Assembly: GCA_029891345.1 (NCBI GenBank)
Contig: CM057000.1
Coordinates: 134,939,663-135,003,662, forward strand
Length of the DNA: 64,000 bases
From: Dryococelus australis
Lineage: Eukaryota > Arthropoda > Insecta > Phasmatodea > Phasmatidae
Direction of reading: 5' to 3'
Part shown: piece by piece, positions 1-11,944 of the stretch
Position numbering within the stretch: position 1 is the first letter of the stretch
How the letters are laid out: every line of letters starts with the position of its first letter
The notes under the pieces: model-generated
What the model saw: the letters and a program-made list of their open reading frames with translations, nothing else
What the model was told of the DNA's origin: nothing
Databases searched by the model: none
Translations under genes and position numbers: made by a program

Positions 1-109
1 AGTGTTCAAATATAAGCTACGCTTTGAGCACGCCACCTTCACGAAGATCCTCTTGTTTGTAGACTATGAAACATGGTGTGGAAATAACACTCTCTTGAGA
101 AATAAGATG

Positions 110-560
110 GTCTTGAGACATGGCTATGAATACTACCCTTAACCTGTAATTACTGTGTACTTATTGTCGGTATTTATTCATAATGCAATTACTCGTTACT
201 CCTAATTACTAATTACAAAGTTACACATTATGCAATTAACATCTAATTACACCTCTACAGGCCTCGAACAAAGGACTGACTCCTCGAACCTTCTGGTCCA
301 ACACTACACCCTCCTTTCCCCCCACCACTAGCTTCTCGCCATCCACTCTCATCAGTTGTGTTTCGGCAGCCGATGGGTAAACATGTGTACTTAGCGTGTA
401 ATTGCTCTCGGTACTTACTCATTATGCAATTCTAATTATTAAATTACATATAATTACACCTAATTACCCTGCAAGGGTTTCGAACCAAGGACTTACCGAC
501 TCCTCAACCCTCCCTTGCCTTTCGCCATCCAGACTTCCTCGAAAAATTTCAAAGTCCCAC
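110..560. repeat. TAATTAC-rich motif repeat with tRNA-like boxes, two tandem units
   Basis: Two related units lie in direct orientation, roughly 137-345 and 385-560. Each begins with a stretch built from TAATTAC/GTAATTA motifs and TATGCAATT, then changes to a C-rich segment with CTCCTCGAACC-like or CTCCTCAACCC-like text. On the minus strand the second unit has GGTTCGAAACC (about 479-489), which matches the RNA polymerase III B-box consensus exactly; the first unit has a weaker match near 261-272. No open reading frame is convincing. It resembles the motif-arm elements further right, but no inverted termini or target duplication were found. Confidence 0.4.
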
Positions 561-837
561 AAATGTCGCTTGGGCGCTTTGTCTACCAAAAGGGTACCCC
601 TACAAGAAACAATCACAGTACACCTCTGAAAAGGGGGGGGGGGGGGTAACCCGGCAGCCAACCACAACAGACCTCCCAGGGGTATGAGGGATGGCAGGTG
701 ATGTTTCCCAAATTAAAGGTGCCTCCAATTTATGTGTCTCTCGGAGAGCCCCCTTTCAAGGTTAACCAAATGCCACTTAGGCCACTAATGTCTTCATAGC
801 ATGCCAAAACCCTCCCGCTACCCCTACTCAACGGTCT

Positions 838-985
838 GGGGTACGGGAAGTTCTGGGTTTGAATCCCAGACGAGGCATTGGTGTTAGTTTAAGTTAACTA
901 ATAAGTTAGTTTGCAAGCCCTCCTCTGACAGGCTTTCAGGCATTACACCGGCGGACGTTTATAAGCCTTTCAATTCAATCGAATC
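838..985 (+). mobile_element. SINE family 2, copy a
   Basis: The segment has a B-box-like GGTTTGAATCC near 857-867, followed by a tail shared with 36000-36143: TTAGTTTAAG, a TAAGTTAGTTTG block, a GGC(T/C)TTCA.GCAT block, an ACCGG block and TAAGCC(C)TTTCAA. A tRNA-like head followed by a family-specific body is the usual layout of tRNA-derived SINEs. The left limit is uncertain. No target duplication was found. Only two copies are visible, so the family assignment is inference. Confidence 0.5.
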
Positions 986-2372
986 CTATACTGTTATAAT
1001 CGATTGATAATATTTATCTAAACTATATACTATGCAGCGATTTATGATAGACGCTTATACACAGACGAAAAAAAAAAATTCCGGGATATCTGAATTACTT
1101 TTAGCTACAAAATTACTTGAATATGGAATTGATGGAGAAACTAAAAGTCATGCAGAACGAAGATACCGAATCATAATCACTTTTGACTTCATCATCACGT
1201 GTTTGAAGCCCCTTAACAATCAAGTTCAACTAATATTCTCTGAAATGGGTTTCGGTCGAAGAACGAAGGAGAAAGAAGGACCGTACCATTAAATATAAGC
1301 TAATATAGAACACTTTTTATTTCCTCCAAATCAAATGTGAATGTGCTGTTAAGTTAACAGATCTTGACCTCATCTTTTCTAACTCAAAACTCCGGATACA
1401 TATGTTTTTTGTTTTGTATGTGGTTGCTAAGTAGAGACGTGGTGCATGAATTACTTGACCCGCCTACAGGGGGCTTGTATCAAAGGTAAGTTACAGCTGG
1501 GTTACTGGGGCAAAGTCGTGCATTACTAACTAAACCTACGTTAAGACAGATCAAGATCCCAAGTACTGTTTCTAGAGTTTGAGGATAGCTGGATTCCTGA
1601 TGCGATAGCCAAGTATTTTGACAAAAAAACTCTAAAATTAAAATTAAAAAACGGTTGAACTGCATAGCCAATTTCCAAATAATCATAACAATTATTGTCA
1701 TGGACAATTATTACAAATTTTATCTTATGGTCAGGAGGGAGGGGGGGGGGGATGAGTTCCAGTAAAATATATTTTTTTTTTTAGATTTTCCGCCACGCAT
1801 TCGATTTCAGGAGGTGCATGACAGTTTTGGGAATGACAAAGCATGAATAATACCTTCCTTAATGTTCCTGAATTGTTGCAGTATCAGCATTCAATATTTT
1901 ATAACTTGTAACAGCCGAAGTGAAATAATTTATAATTTTGTAGAAGCTACTACAAAGGTCATAATAGTTACGGTAGGCAAACAGAACATATTTCGGAAAA
2001 CGCATTAAGTTATACCTTATGTCATGTCATTCGAGAAAAAATCCACCCAAAATCCACGTTTGCGGGTAGTAGCTTAAAAAAAAAAAAAAAAAAAAACATC
2101 CATAATTGTGGGGTCTCATTTTCCTGAATGTATTATTTTTATAAAATGTTAATTTTGATGAGAAAATATTTATATTCAAAATTTAAAATTTCTACATTTT
2201 CTTTTAAATTTTTTAAAGTGATTTTCCCTCGTCATATTTTTTGTTTACTGTTAGTTCATATCACAACGGAAATAGATGTCCTTAGCAAAATATGCAGAAC
2301 TGCGGATCAAGAGGAAGATGGAGAGGAGATGAAGCTCCCTAATTCGCACGTGGTGGAGTGGGGAGGAGAGAA
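986..2372. other. AT-rich sequence without recognisable gene
   Basis: This holds a poly-G run near 1740-1750 and a poly-A run of about 20 bases near 2077-2097. An 86-codon frame at 1032-1292 and a 99-codon frame at 2128-2427 show no recognisable domain and have AT-biased composition; the second runs into SINE sequence. Nothing else was identified. Confidence 0.5.
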
Positions 2373-2853
2373 TTGGGCGGCTCTTAACAACGAGGTCTTC
2401 AGAGCCGGTGAGGGTGAAGTGAGGTGAGTATGGAACATCATCGAAATGAAAACGAAAGGGAAATGGGAGATCCCGAGAAAACCTGCCGACCAGTGGTATC
2501 GTCCGGCACGATTCCTATAATCTGTTCACCGTATAGTGAGCACTTTTTAAGGCCTTGCAAAAATTTTCTTTTCAGCCAATTTATATCTTCCCGCCACTTT
2601 TTTAATATAAACATTGCTTTGTGACTAACAAACAGAGTGTATTCATTTCGTGACATTCAACATTTAACGTCTAAGGCTGCAAATAAAATATATATTATTA
2701 GAGTTTAATGTCTGTTGGAATGGCCTTCAAAACTACTCACTTCGCCGTGAATAGCCTATAATTTTGGGAATCCCGGAGCGACCCTTCGGGGATTCGAGCC
2801 CTATTGGCCTAGGTGTTAGGCGAGTAGTCTGACCACTAACCCACCGCGGCCCC
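2373..2853 (-). mobile_element. tRNA-derived SINE family 1, copy a, split by a TA-flanked element
   Basis: Read on the minus strand, the right end starts with GGGGCCGCGGTGGGTTAGTG, an A-box-like tRNA head, and has a B-box-like GGGCTCGAATCCCC near 2794-2807. The body matches the copies at 11945-12199 and 62188-62428, including GGGCGGCTCTTAACAACG, GGTGAGTATGG, a GAGAAAACC block and a CCGGCACGATTCC block. The inverted-repeat element at 2518-2758 interrupts it just after that last block, so the SINE is older than that insertion. The outer limits are set by where similarity to the other copies stops. Confidence 0.7.
2518..2758. mobile_element. TA-flanked inverted-repeat element, copy A, short form
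   Basis: The left end is TAATCTGTTCACCGTATAGT followed by GAGCACTTTTTAA; the right end is ACTCACTTCGCCGTGAATAG then CCTA. The ends are imperfect inverted repeats of about 30 bases and TA dinucleotides flank both sides (2516-2517, 2759-2760). Length is 241 bp with no coding capacity. TA duplication and conserved ends fit non-autonomous Tc1/mariner-type elements, but the superfamily is inference. It lies inside a SINE, which fixes the insertion order. Confidence 0.8.
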
Positions 2854-2889
2854 TTGCACGTGGTGACACGTGTGTGATCTGTTTATGAG

Positions 2890-3815
2890 GCCCGCTTAAC
2901 TGGAACGGTTTCCCACTCTTGAGGGCGAGAAGTGCGGGAGCAATAAGTGCGACGCTGCTACGCGCGTCAAGAGAGTCATCGCCTCTACGCGCATGCAGGA
3001 CTCTTGAGCTGGCGTGCAGTGTTCTCGTCGTGTTTCATGTACTTATGGGACTTCAAACTACGACCTTGTAATTGTAGAGGCTGTTAACGGTAAAATGAAC
3101 ACTTTTGAAAGCCTTGTTCAAGATCTACTTGTATGCACTTTGTGTGTTCTTCAGCCTTATATAAAATAATATTGCCATAGGCCACATCACTTTATTCATG
3201 CATCGGTAAAGTGAAACTGTCAAATTAGTAGTGAAATAAATACTCTACAAATTTGCTGATTTTTTGCACTTCGATGCTTATAAAAAATGTCAGAAAGAAA
3301 AAAAAATAATTTAAGTTTTCGCAGATGGTTATATAACAATTTTTGTTCGACGTTAAGATATGGAAATCCTTTCCCTTCATCGTTACCAAATTAATTGGGC
3401 ACGCGTCACTCGGTGCACCCGTTAAAATATGTGCAGGTAGGGGCAGTGACTTTTTTCTAAGGTTGATTTCAAAAGTGCCTACTTTATCGTGGACACCCTT
3501 TACTGGTAGAAAGTCTGTGGCAAGGTTCAATTCAGGCCCCTTGAGTGTGTTTCTACTAAGCGCACGCTTATATTTTCAGATGCTCTGTTCTGAAAAAGCC
3601 GTTTCTTCCTATGTTTCAGTTCTGTGCATGGTGTTCCTAATGTGCTTGGCGTTTTGAAACCATTCAGCAGACTTCGTCTTAAGTGAGAGCTATTTTCGCA
3701 GACCAGCACATTGGAAGTACGCGCAATATTTCCGTGGAAAAACGTGTACTTCAAACACTCTACAGAGCAGGTCAAGAGCCAACCAGATGGACCCCTTAAG
3801 TGATGATATCCTACC
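2890..3815 (+). repeat. Interspersed repeat family X, copy 1, split by a TA-flanked element
   Basis: The sequence outside 3077-3500 matches 60480-60900 block by block: GTGTTCTCGT, a TATGGGACTT block, a GGAAAGT.TGT block, CCCTTGAGT, CTAATGTGC, CAGCACATTGGA and TACTTCAAACACT. The TA-flanked element sits between the GACC(T/C)..TAATT block and the GAAAGT.TGT block, where the second copy is uninterrupted. The family is unknown. No frame is preserved between the copies, so I call it only a repeat. Confidence 0.55.
3077..3500. mobile_element. TA-flanked inverted-repeat element, copy B, long form
   Basis: Left end GAGGCTGTTAACGGTAAAAT continuing GAACACTTTTGAAAGCC; right end TTTCAAAAGTGCCTACTTTA then TCGTGGACACCCTT. 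The outer 30 or so bases are inverted repeats, and TA lies on each side (3075-3076, 3501-3502). Interior landmarks shared with the other long copies include a CACTTTATTCATGC block, a GACGTTAAGATATGGAA block and a GCACCCGTTAAAATAT block. No transposase is encoded. The uninterrupted family X copy near 60,600 serves as an empty-site comparison. Confidence 0.85.
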
Positions 3816-4617
3816 CATATTGTGGTTATTTATATTTCTTATTAACCTACTCTCAGGATTTTATACTTCCATTCACTCTTTATTACATGCAGAACTATGT
3901 TACAGGACTCCTGAATCCAGAATGGACTGATTTCAGTATTTCTTAATTTGATTCTGAACAAAAATAAATAGTGAGTTAATCCTTACCACGGTTACAGATG
4001 CAACAAAAACAACATGGGCAAAATATTGTCGAATGGAAATTATATGTTAATGAATACCCTACCATCTTGACTGTTTTGGTTTTTAATGTTTAATCTGAAA
4101 CGTAAGTTACGATGAAACAAATTTAATTTCCAGACAGAAGGGGTACTATTCCCTCGAGGTTCATTCGGTTACAAGAATAAGATTTTACAGGTTAAGTAAT
4201 TGAATGTGTCTCTCGGCCACTCAAAATATCTCTCCATAACAAAATAATATTTGTACCCTTTAAAGGTAGGAACAATGTTACAAGAGAACGAGAAATAACT
4301 GTTCGTGGTTTTGAGTGTTTAATTTCCAGGGAGTTGAAGATTGTACAAAAAAACTTTTTTTTTTTTTTATAAATACGTGTCGAGCAAATATAGACAGTGT
4401 TTTTTTGTTTTGTTTGAAAGTGATTTCATGAAAGGTAGCCGAGATAAGCCTAAAATAATTCAACATCATATTAAACGCTTACCCTTCACTCTTCCGGTCT
4501 CGCCCTGTGCGCCCACTTCAAGGATGCTGGTCACCATTATTTAATGCTTGTACGAAATAACATTCAAGTTTCATACATTGTTTACAAGTAATATTTCCTC
4601 GCCCAAAGTATTTAGAC

Positions 4618-4622
<5 letters not shown>
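3816..4622. other. AT-rich sequence, nothing recognised
   Basis: Short frames near 4278-4544 on both strands are low complexity (poly-Lys/poly-Phe from A/T runs). No repeat shared with the rest of the window was noticed. Confidence 0.5.

Positions 4623-4675
<53 letters not shown>
4623..4675. repeat. (TA)n microsatellite
   Basis: About 26 uninterrupted TA units. An open frame across it with an Ile-Tyr repeat is an artefact of the dinucleotide. Confidence 0.97.
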
Positions 4676-4678
<3 letters not shown>

Positions 4679-6349
4679 TAATGCCATGTCAAAATCACAG
4701 TTTCAGTGCTTTTGGGGCGTACTAATTATAAAAACGAACTAACTAACTTGCCGAAAGAAGGTAATTCAAATTGAAATAAGATATAGCCCATTCGCGGTTA
4801 CTCCCGACACTTCTGAAGCCCTACCAAAGTTCTACATACAATATATTTCTCCGCCTCATGCAAACAAAGCTTCACCAAGTATTAAAAAAATACACCAAAG
4901 TGACAACGCACCACATCCGTGCGAATTTATTTAATAATATTTTGCATAATTAAAATCTCTACCTATATTATCCCTGTTTTTATTTATACTATTTATAAAT
5001 TACATAATATAATTTAAAAATAAAATATAAGAAAATTTTCGATTTAATATAAATAACGTATTTTCCTGTTAACACAAGTATAAAACGCTATTTAGGAAAC
5101 AACAAAGCACGTCATATATGAGGTGAATTTTTAAAGTATTAATTTTAAAAAAATTGAAGAAACGGTGAATGGACAATAAAATGAATTACTTCAAGAATAT
5201 TTATAATCATATAGTGAATTTTTTTGCATTTTAAAAGTAGTATAAAATACCGAATTCAATTCAAATTTTCTAACTATATGGGTCTTCAAATGAAGTAGCA
5301 CATGACATTTCAGTCAACCTTGTTAAAATTACTATAATTGTTATAGTTTTCTTTAACTTGGCCCAAAAACACTAGAGCAGTAATTTTGAAATGCCATGAT
5401 CTAAAAAAAAAAAAAAAAAAAAAAAGTTAATGCGAGGGAAGAGAAGGCACCGACGAATGTTCTCTGGTTGAATGGTATTTAAAACAAACACAAATGTATG
5501 AATGTTTTTGGTGAAGACTGCGCTTGCATTGCGCGCAGGTGACCGCCAGGGGCAGAGATTTTGCGTGCAGTGTCGGAGTACCACGGAGGGGGCCAGAGGA
5601 GTCGCCAGCGTGTCCGATGGCTTTGCGGTGCGATCCCCCGCCTCATTTCCCGCCTATGACTATTCATAGCTTTGACTCAACGGTAAATGACCAGGTGATT
5701 AAATTAGTGCGGTGAGTGTGAGAGTGTGTTGGGGGGGGGGGAGGCGGCTCTGTGGGTAGGCCTTGCGAGAACGACTCCTGGGATCGACTGATGTGGGCCG
5801 AGCGAGATTTAGAAGGGTTGATGAGGGGGGGTTGGGGGTAGGTTCGTTCTACCATCACGTAGGGTCCACTCTGCGGGATTAGTCCCCTTTAGACCCCCCC
5901 ACCCCCCATCTAGGGCCAATCCCCTTCTACACGTAAACCCCCCTGCGAATAACCAAGAGACTAACTAGCTGGCTGGGATATCGCTTTCGCGGTTCCATAT
6001 TCCATCCTCTTCAAGTGCTGCTTGCGGCTTCTTTAAGCTATCGCGTGGTGCCACTGAAGACTCCCCGCATGAGTGAGTACTTCATTATACTGCTCCCGTG
6101 ATGGCATCGCGTTATAGTCTATTTAGCGGTATCTTCACGCCTTTTAACTCAAACCTTTGAGACAACACCCTTTGTATGACGTGTTTCCTTGATTCCAAAA
6201 TATCTCTTGTATCACAAGCGTTTTATACTTATACTGACACGAAAACATCTCACATTTGATGAATTGAACTTTTATTTATATTTCATCTATAAATTATTGG
6301 CCTATTATTTAATTTTTATTCAATATGAATAAAAATCTACTTTGAGAAA
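4676..6349. other. AT-rich sequence with a GC-rich patch at about 5520-5960
   Basis: 4676-5400 is strongly AT-rich with nothing recognised. A poly-A run lies at about 5402-5425. From about 5520 the composition rises sharply to GC-rich, with a run of ten G near 5732-5741 and a C-rich stretch near 5895-5910. Frames of 60-70 codons occur on both strands there but overlap each other and match no family I know. The patch could be a decayed retroelement or the edge of a regulatory region. Confidence 0.35.
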
Positions 6350-7035
6350 AATGTTTTGTTGAATCACACAAAGTTTGTTTGGGGAAACAAAATGAATTGT
6401 TTGTATGAGGGCAATAAAATATTTTATTGTAGAAACTAAATTATTTTGTTGTTATTGTTTGGTTGCCCCAAGCCAAGATCTGATTGGTGTAACTAAATAC
6501 ATTTGTTTGGCTCAACGTACATTAAACAGTTTGAATTAATCTAAAAGAAAATTTAAATCCCGACCGCGATTTGATCCCAGATCACTTGCACCCAACCGGT
6601 ATGCTTTAAATACCAACTGGGAAGTGACAACTGATGCAATTGGGGAGTTTTTAGAAGCATACATTTCAAATATTGGACAACGGACGCAAATAAGTATTTC
6701 AACTTTAACAGCTATAAATTTTTTTAAATTTCCTAGTTAACTTGTAAAATTCGGGTGTTCATGCCATTATTAAGAATCAATAAGTTCACTAACACACACA
6801 GTTACTGTCCTGAGTGTCACAAAAAAATGTAAACAAACTCTCGAGCTCTATTTTCGAACAAAGGCGAACACATGAGTCGCTAAACAAATATATGAAGTTG
6901 TTTCAACAATAAATTTATTGGTTGACAGTCTAATGTATTTTGTTTATTCAGCCGTGTATTTTGTTAGACGGACAAAATTAATTTGGTTGTTTTTCAAGTT
7001 TTGTTTACTTAACAAAATGTTTTGATGGGGGCACC
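6350..7035. mobile_element. Motif-arm element built on ACAAAAT/ATTTTGTT, with tRNA-like core
   Basis: The outer arms (about 6350-6540 and 6840-7035) are dense in AACAAAAT/ATTTTGTT and TTGTTTGG in both orientations. The left arm's ATGTTTTGTTGAATCACACA pairs imperfectly with the reverse complement of the right end near 6995-7025. The centre, read on the minus strand, holds a tRNA-like stretch near 6555-6625 with an A-box-like TTGGTATTTAAAGCATACC and a B-box-like GGGATCAAATCGC. There is no protein. The class is unknown; the boundaries are approximate. Confidence 0.4.
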
Positions 7036-7479
7036 AAGCGGAAAGACCGGTGTCCAAGGATGCAATTCGATACTCGTCAAGGAATGGGCCAAAGGACAGC
7101 CGTACAAACAAGTACGTCTAGCACCCATAGTAGGCCCAAAGCATATTCAATCCGCAATCCCATCAAAACTTCACCATAACTGAGGGAAATGAAGAAAGAT
7201 CGCCATATGGTAGTGAGAAGAACGAGGATACTGGGGTTATACCGTCAAAGAAGTCATCCTGCACCTAACGCAAACGAGGCAATGAGAGATGTCCAGGTAA
7301 CAGACGGAGCGGCACATATGCGTTTTCTGGGTAGGAAAGACAGCCAGGGGGCAGGAGACAAGCATATCCCAGTGTCTACTGGCAAACAAGCGGAATACAC
7401 AACCTGATCATAGAGCTGCAGGTGTTGCATTTAAGGAAGGTAGGCTAGTGTGGCTTTACGAAGGGAAAAAGCTTGGGGG
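7036..7479. other. Unrecognised sequence
   Basis: A 72-codon frame at 7189-7407 on the plus strand has no recognised motif. No relation to other parts of the window was seen. Confidence 0.4.
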
Positions 7480-8000
7480 TAACACATATCAGCGCCAATG
7501 ATGTTGAGAAGATCCTCCACACAGCAAGAGACAGTCGGCCGACCGTGGTTTTACTGATGGCATTGCTGGATTACTGCTGGCCCAGGAAACTTATGGGTCT
7601 TTACAACTGGCCCTGCTATGGTTAACTGCTGGCACCAGGACATTCGACATGTCATTTATGGCACACTGATAGATTTTTGATGGAAATGAATCTGATGGTT
7701 GAGAGTAGATGAACTAGTAATGACCCATAAATGGCTTAACAACTGTATTCCAGCAATGGCCGCACATTACCTATATTTATTCCTAGTGAAAGTATGGGTG
7801 TGAAGTGGTACATTGATGGGCCATTGCTGTTGTAAGCATATGGGCCATGCTTGGGCCATTTGTGTTCGCCAAACCTGGGCCAGTTTTGGGCAGAGTGTAG
7901 CTAGTTAGTGGCGCCACTTCAGGACCAGCAATGGTGCCGAATGCATGCCAGCTGTTGGCCAACTTTTTGCAGGCTTGTCATCTGACTATTAACCATAAAT
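7480..8000. repeat. GGGCCA-rich motif region
   Basis: TGGGCCA, TGGCCC, CTGCTGGC and ATAAATGGC motifs recur in both orientations through the segment, for example near 7577, 7608, 7756, 7818, 7844, 7853, 7879 and 7996. The style matches the arms of the larger element at 14885-16790, which uses GGGCCAC. No termini or core were identified, so this may be one arm of a truncated element. Confidence 0.3.
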
Positions 8001-8138
8001 GGGCTATAAGTGTTTGCTAGTTTGCTATATGGGTTCTTACCAAATTTTGAATCGAGTAAGTGATGCCTCCTTGCAGATATGTTACCGAGACTCCCTGAAG
8101 GAAAATTCTGAGGTTTTTTTTTCACATTAACAGACTGA

Positions 8139-8144
<6 letters not shown>

Positions 8145-8208
<64 letters not shown>
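8145..8208. repeat. (TA)n microsatellite
   Basis: About 32 uninterrupted AT/TA units. Confidence 0.97.
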
Positions 8209-8210
<2 letters not shown>

Positions 8211-10029
8211 CACTAAACATTTTGGAGTACAGAACCTGTTATAGTAAAAATTAAATTAATATTTCCTTTCATTGCAGACAGCGATTCGATATGTAATGAG
8301 CAAACTATTGGAATAAGCCAGTTAAAAAGTGAAAACTGGGGACAATTGATATAAACAGATTTATATCGAAATGCAGAAACGAAGAGCATTTTAAATATGT
8401 GTGACACGTCTTCGTCGATTCGGTTTAGAAAATGAGAATTCCCAGATTAGCAGTTTGTACACACGTCTTCAGCGTTTTATGAAAAACCGCATGAGTTGCG
8501 AAAACTGCACAAAATAAAATAAATAAACCGATAGAACTAAATAAAGTGAAACTGATAATGTAAATAATCCTTTAAAAACCTGTTCGGAGTGGCTATTTTG
8601 TTGCTCTTATATATAATTATTTATCGCCAAAATATTTATAGTACTGAATAAGAGTTCGGAATAAATAGCAATTGGCTGAAATACTCGCATGGCTTTCTTA
8701 AACCACGATTGTTACAATTGTGACGAGCGCTCTATCATAATACACCGAAAATATTTATCTTCGGTTATCAATAACGCAGTCCAGCGACCACAGAATGATT
8801 GCTATTTTACAAACTGTTTCAATATTATTAGCCATCGAAAATTAAAGCGTGTCAAATTATACAAACGTACTTTTCGATGTAATGCTGTAACATATGAGGT
8901 GACGCTTTAATATGCACTTAATACGAAATAATTTTTGTTTTGAGACTGAATGTTTCAGCATATCACGCAATAAACAAACAGGCAGCATTAGCTTTTTCTC
9001 TCATAGTAATTAAAACATGAAAAATATATTTATTATTAAATTTATTTTATGTAAGACATGGAAATTAAATTCAAAAACTAAGTATACATGTTTACGAATT
9101 TCCCATAAAAATAAGAAAAAACCGAATTTTAAGTAAACGTATCTCTCTTGTAGCATCTACAGCAAGGAGCAGAGCGCATTTGAATTAATTTAATTGGAGC
9201 ATTTAAATGTTTGGTACGGTTATCTTGTAAAGCTAGCGTTTTATTCCTCCAATTTAAAGTTAAAAAGAATTTTTGCAATTTCCATTTGCTGGCCACGGAT
9301 GCAAATGAGACTTTTCCTGCTACTTCATATTTCTAACCTGGTTTACCTTCTTTCAAATTTCTCAAAGAAGTTGGTGTATGTAAGTGCCTGAACGTAAGTT
9401 TAAAGAAAGCGAATTAGCATAATATCCATCTATGTATTCACTGCCTAAGAGTTGCAGGGATATATAAAACAAACAACTACGAATATAAAGTACAGGTTAC
9501 CCAGTTTTACTCATTTAAATCATAATAAATTTCCATGTGATAATATTTTTCATTCTCCAAGTAGTACTTTTCGTCAAATTTAATTTTTATGTAATTAAAT
9601 TACGTTCAGTCATCTCCATCTTTGAATAAATTCAATAATATCGGTTTTCACACCAAAAAAAAAAAACCTTTTTATGGTGTATTAAATTCATCCACATTAA
9701 TTATTCATGATACAGCTTAACACTTGTAAATAAAATGAAGGCATAATATTTCACGTTGAGTTGCAGAATCATACCGCACAGTTGAATCCGATTCATCGAC
9801 ACTTAAATAATAAAAGTGGCAGATGTAGCTTATGCTTAGAAACTGCAATATTATCCTTGAATAATACACTACTCGACAATGTCTGCTTGGTAGCGCGGGA
9901 CTTGGGATGGCAGGATTTCTGGCCCTTCCTTTACTTGCGGAATTTATGGTCAGACGTAACACTATAGTGGAATTAGCACCTGAATCCCTGCGTGGCTTTA
10001 AGGGGACTCCATACATTCTTAATATCAAT
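8209..10029. other. AT-rich sequence, nothing recognised
   Basis: Frames of 60-103 codons (for example 9717-10028 minus and 8689-8910 plus) are AT-biased, overlap one another on opposite strands and show no domain. No shared repeat was found. Confidence 0.45.
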
Positions 10030-10266
10030 CAGTGAGTATTTCACTGTTTAAATCAGTAAACAGCACCTGACTTATTCAACAGCCACTTCAGTCAATTTAA
10101 CTGATGAACTCGTGAACAGATGTCAGTTTTCCTTCACTTGTTGATTCAGTGACATTTTTAAATTATACATAAACCATTCCTTTCTCTGAATCGCTGTGAC
10201 TTTTTTTATTGTTGGTTCAGCTAAACAACGCGTATCAAATGACAGCTAAACAACGTATATCAAATG
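10030..10266. repeat. CAGTGA/TGACTT motif cluster and 25 bp duplication
   Basis: Between 10030 and 10160 the motif TCAGTGA or its complement recurs many times in both orientations (CAGTGAG, TCACTG, TTCAGTC, ACTGATGA, GTCAGTT, TTCACTTG, TTCAGTGA). At about 10217-10266 a 25 bp unit beginning CAGCTAAACAACG is present twice in tandem. The motif part resembles one arm of the motif-arm elements. No tRNA-like core or second arm was identified. Confidence 0.35.
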
Positions 10267-11017
10267 AAAAAATTAATGCATAAACTAACAAAACCAGACA
10301 ATGATTATTTTGGTTAGATGGGAGATTCGTTTTTTATATTACCATTTTACGAAGCAGCATTGACATTCTGTCTTTATTTCTGTGGTTACTTCTTTCATTT
10401 AGTTTTCACGAAATCACCATAGCGCTCGATTTGAAGGTTTAAACAGAATTGAAAGTGGTGATTTTTTTTAAACGATCGTGTACGATATGTTTAAAAAAAT
10501 CCTTATGTTACCAATTAAACTAAAAACGAAAAGGAACCTTCGCGTTGGCGCCTCAGTCTATAGAGCACACAGGAAGGAACAAAAGTTCGGAATCGAAATT
10601 TAAAGGTTCATATTTTTGATAAAGAGTTGCAACATATATACATTTTCCCAATTGCAATAAGCGTTTACTTGTTAGCACGATTGCTAAGGTAAAGGTGTAA
10701 AAGCGAGATGGTGCTTTCTCTAACCTAGTTTTATTTAATGCAATCAAAGTACACTGAAGTTGATAAATGAGTTTTATTAGTGTCAAATGGCAGGCCTGTT
10801 GAAAATTGAAACGCAAACAAACTCGTGTGACTTTGAAAGTAGTATATGTCACAGGCGATCCAATGTTGGGTACACATGTAGAAGACGAAAACCTGTCTAG
10901 CTCATCTTTAATCTGTGGTAGGGCTCACTCGTACATTCCACATATATGGTAAATATGCAGGTAGTATTATTTTTTAAATAATCTACGACTGGGGTTAAGT
11001 CCCCAGAGTGATAGCTC

Positions 11018-11024
<7 letters not shown>
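10267..11024. other. Unrecognised sequence
   Basis: A 99-codon minus-strand frame (10553-10852) has no recognisable domain. A short tRNA A-box-like string occurs near 10552-10566 without a B box downstream. Confidence 0.4.

Positions 11025-11088
<64 letters not shown>
11025..11088. repeat. (TA)n microsatellite
   Basis: About 32 uninterrupted TA units, about 95 bp from the GT tract. Confidence 0.97.
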
Positions 11089-11093
<5 letters not shown>

Positions 11094-11180
11094 ACCGTAA
11101 TGTTAAGAAACATTTAATACTATTACCGATCACTTCAAGCTATTGTCGTAAAAACGGATTTTGTTAAGGAAATTGGATCC

Positions 11181-11181
<1 letters not shown>

Positions 11182-11267
<86 letters not shown>
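11182..11267. repeat. (TG)n microsatellite
   Basis: 43 uninterrupted TG units. Alternating purine-pyrimidine of this length can adopt left-handed DNA. The His-Thr repeat frame on the minus strand is an artefact. Confidence 0.98.
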
Positions 11268-11268
<1 letters not shown>

Positions 11269-11944
11269 TTATTAACAGTTCATAATTTCCCTCGAAAACG
11301 TTAGTGAATCGTTTAAAGAGCATTGTAATTAATTTCGTTTCAGTGTTTGATAGTATTACATACACGAACGCAAAACGTAAATATAAAATAAAAAAAAACC
11401 TTTTTTTTTTTAATTCTGAAGGAAATATTTTTGCTTGGTTCGTACATTTAGTATCATTCCGCTTTATCGGTGCCCGTGTGCTGTCTTGGAAACTAAGTTC
11501 GCTTGAACACAAATATCTTTTTTTACTGAAACTGCGCGCCCGTTATTTTCTTTGCTGATTTTGCAACTTCTTTTTGAATGGTCTTATATATTCCTGCGAC
11601 CACTTTCCCAATCGTTGAATAATAAGTAAGTAAATTATTGTTTGAGGACTCCTAGGATCCACCGAACAGCGGGTGTGATAGTTCGGCCAGGCGCCTCTAC
11701 AATATGGCTAACGAGTCCCCACAGAAAGACCTAAAAGGGAATCAGGCATACCCAAGAACTTTTAAAATGCTAAATATCTTATTCAATCAATAGTTTCAGC
11801 CACTCTTAAAAAATTTATGTGGTTTTTTGTTTCAAGTTGTCGAGATGGATTAATAATGACAACAGTAATACTAGGAAATGAAAGCAAGCACATTTTTAAC
11901 TTTTTTAAATGCAATTTGTACATCCAAAAACACTTACAAAGAGT
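11268..11944. other. AT-rich sequence, nothing recognised
   Basis: The last 13 bases (11932-11944) are the left copy of the target duplication of the SINE that follows. An 84-codon frame at 11304-11558 shows no domain. Confidence 0.5.

Noticed and set aside
6555..6625. Functional tRNA gene
   Set aside because: The boxes are diverged and the sequence does not fold convincingly into a cloverleaf; it is better read as a tRNA-derived core of an element.
11135..11512. 125-codon minus-strand frame with a His-Thr repeat
   Set aside because: The repeat is the translation of the (TG)n microsatellite.
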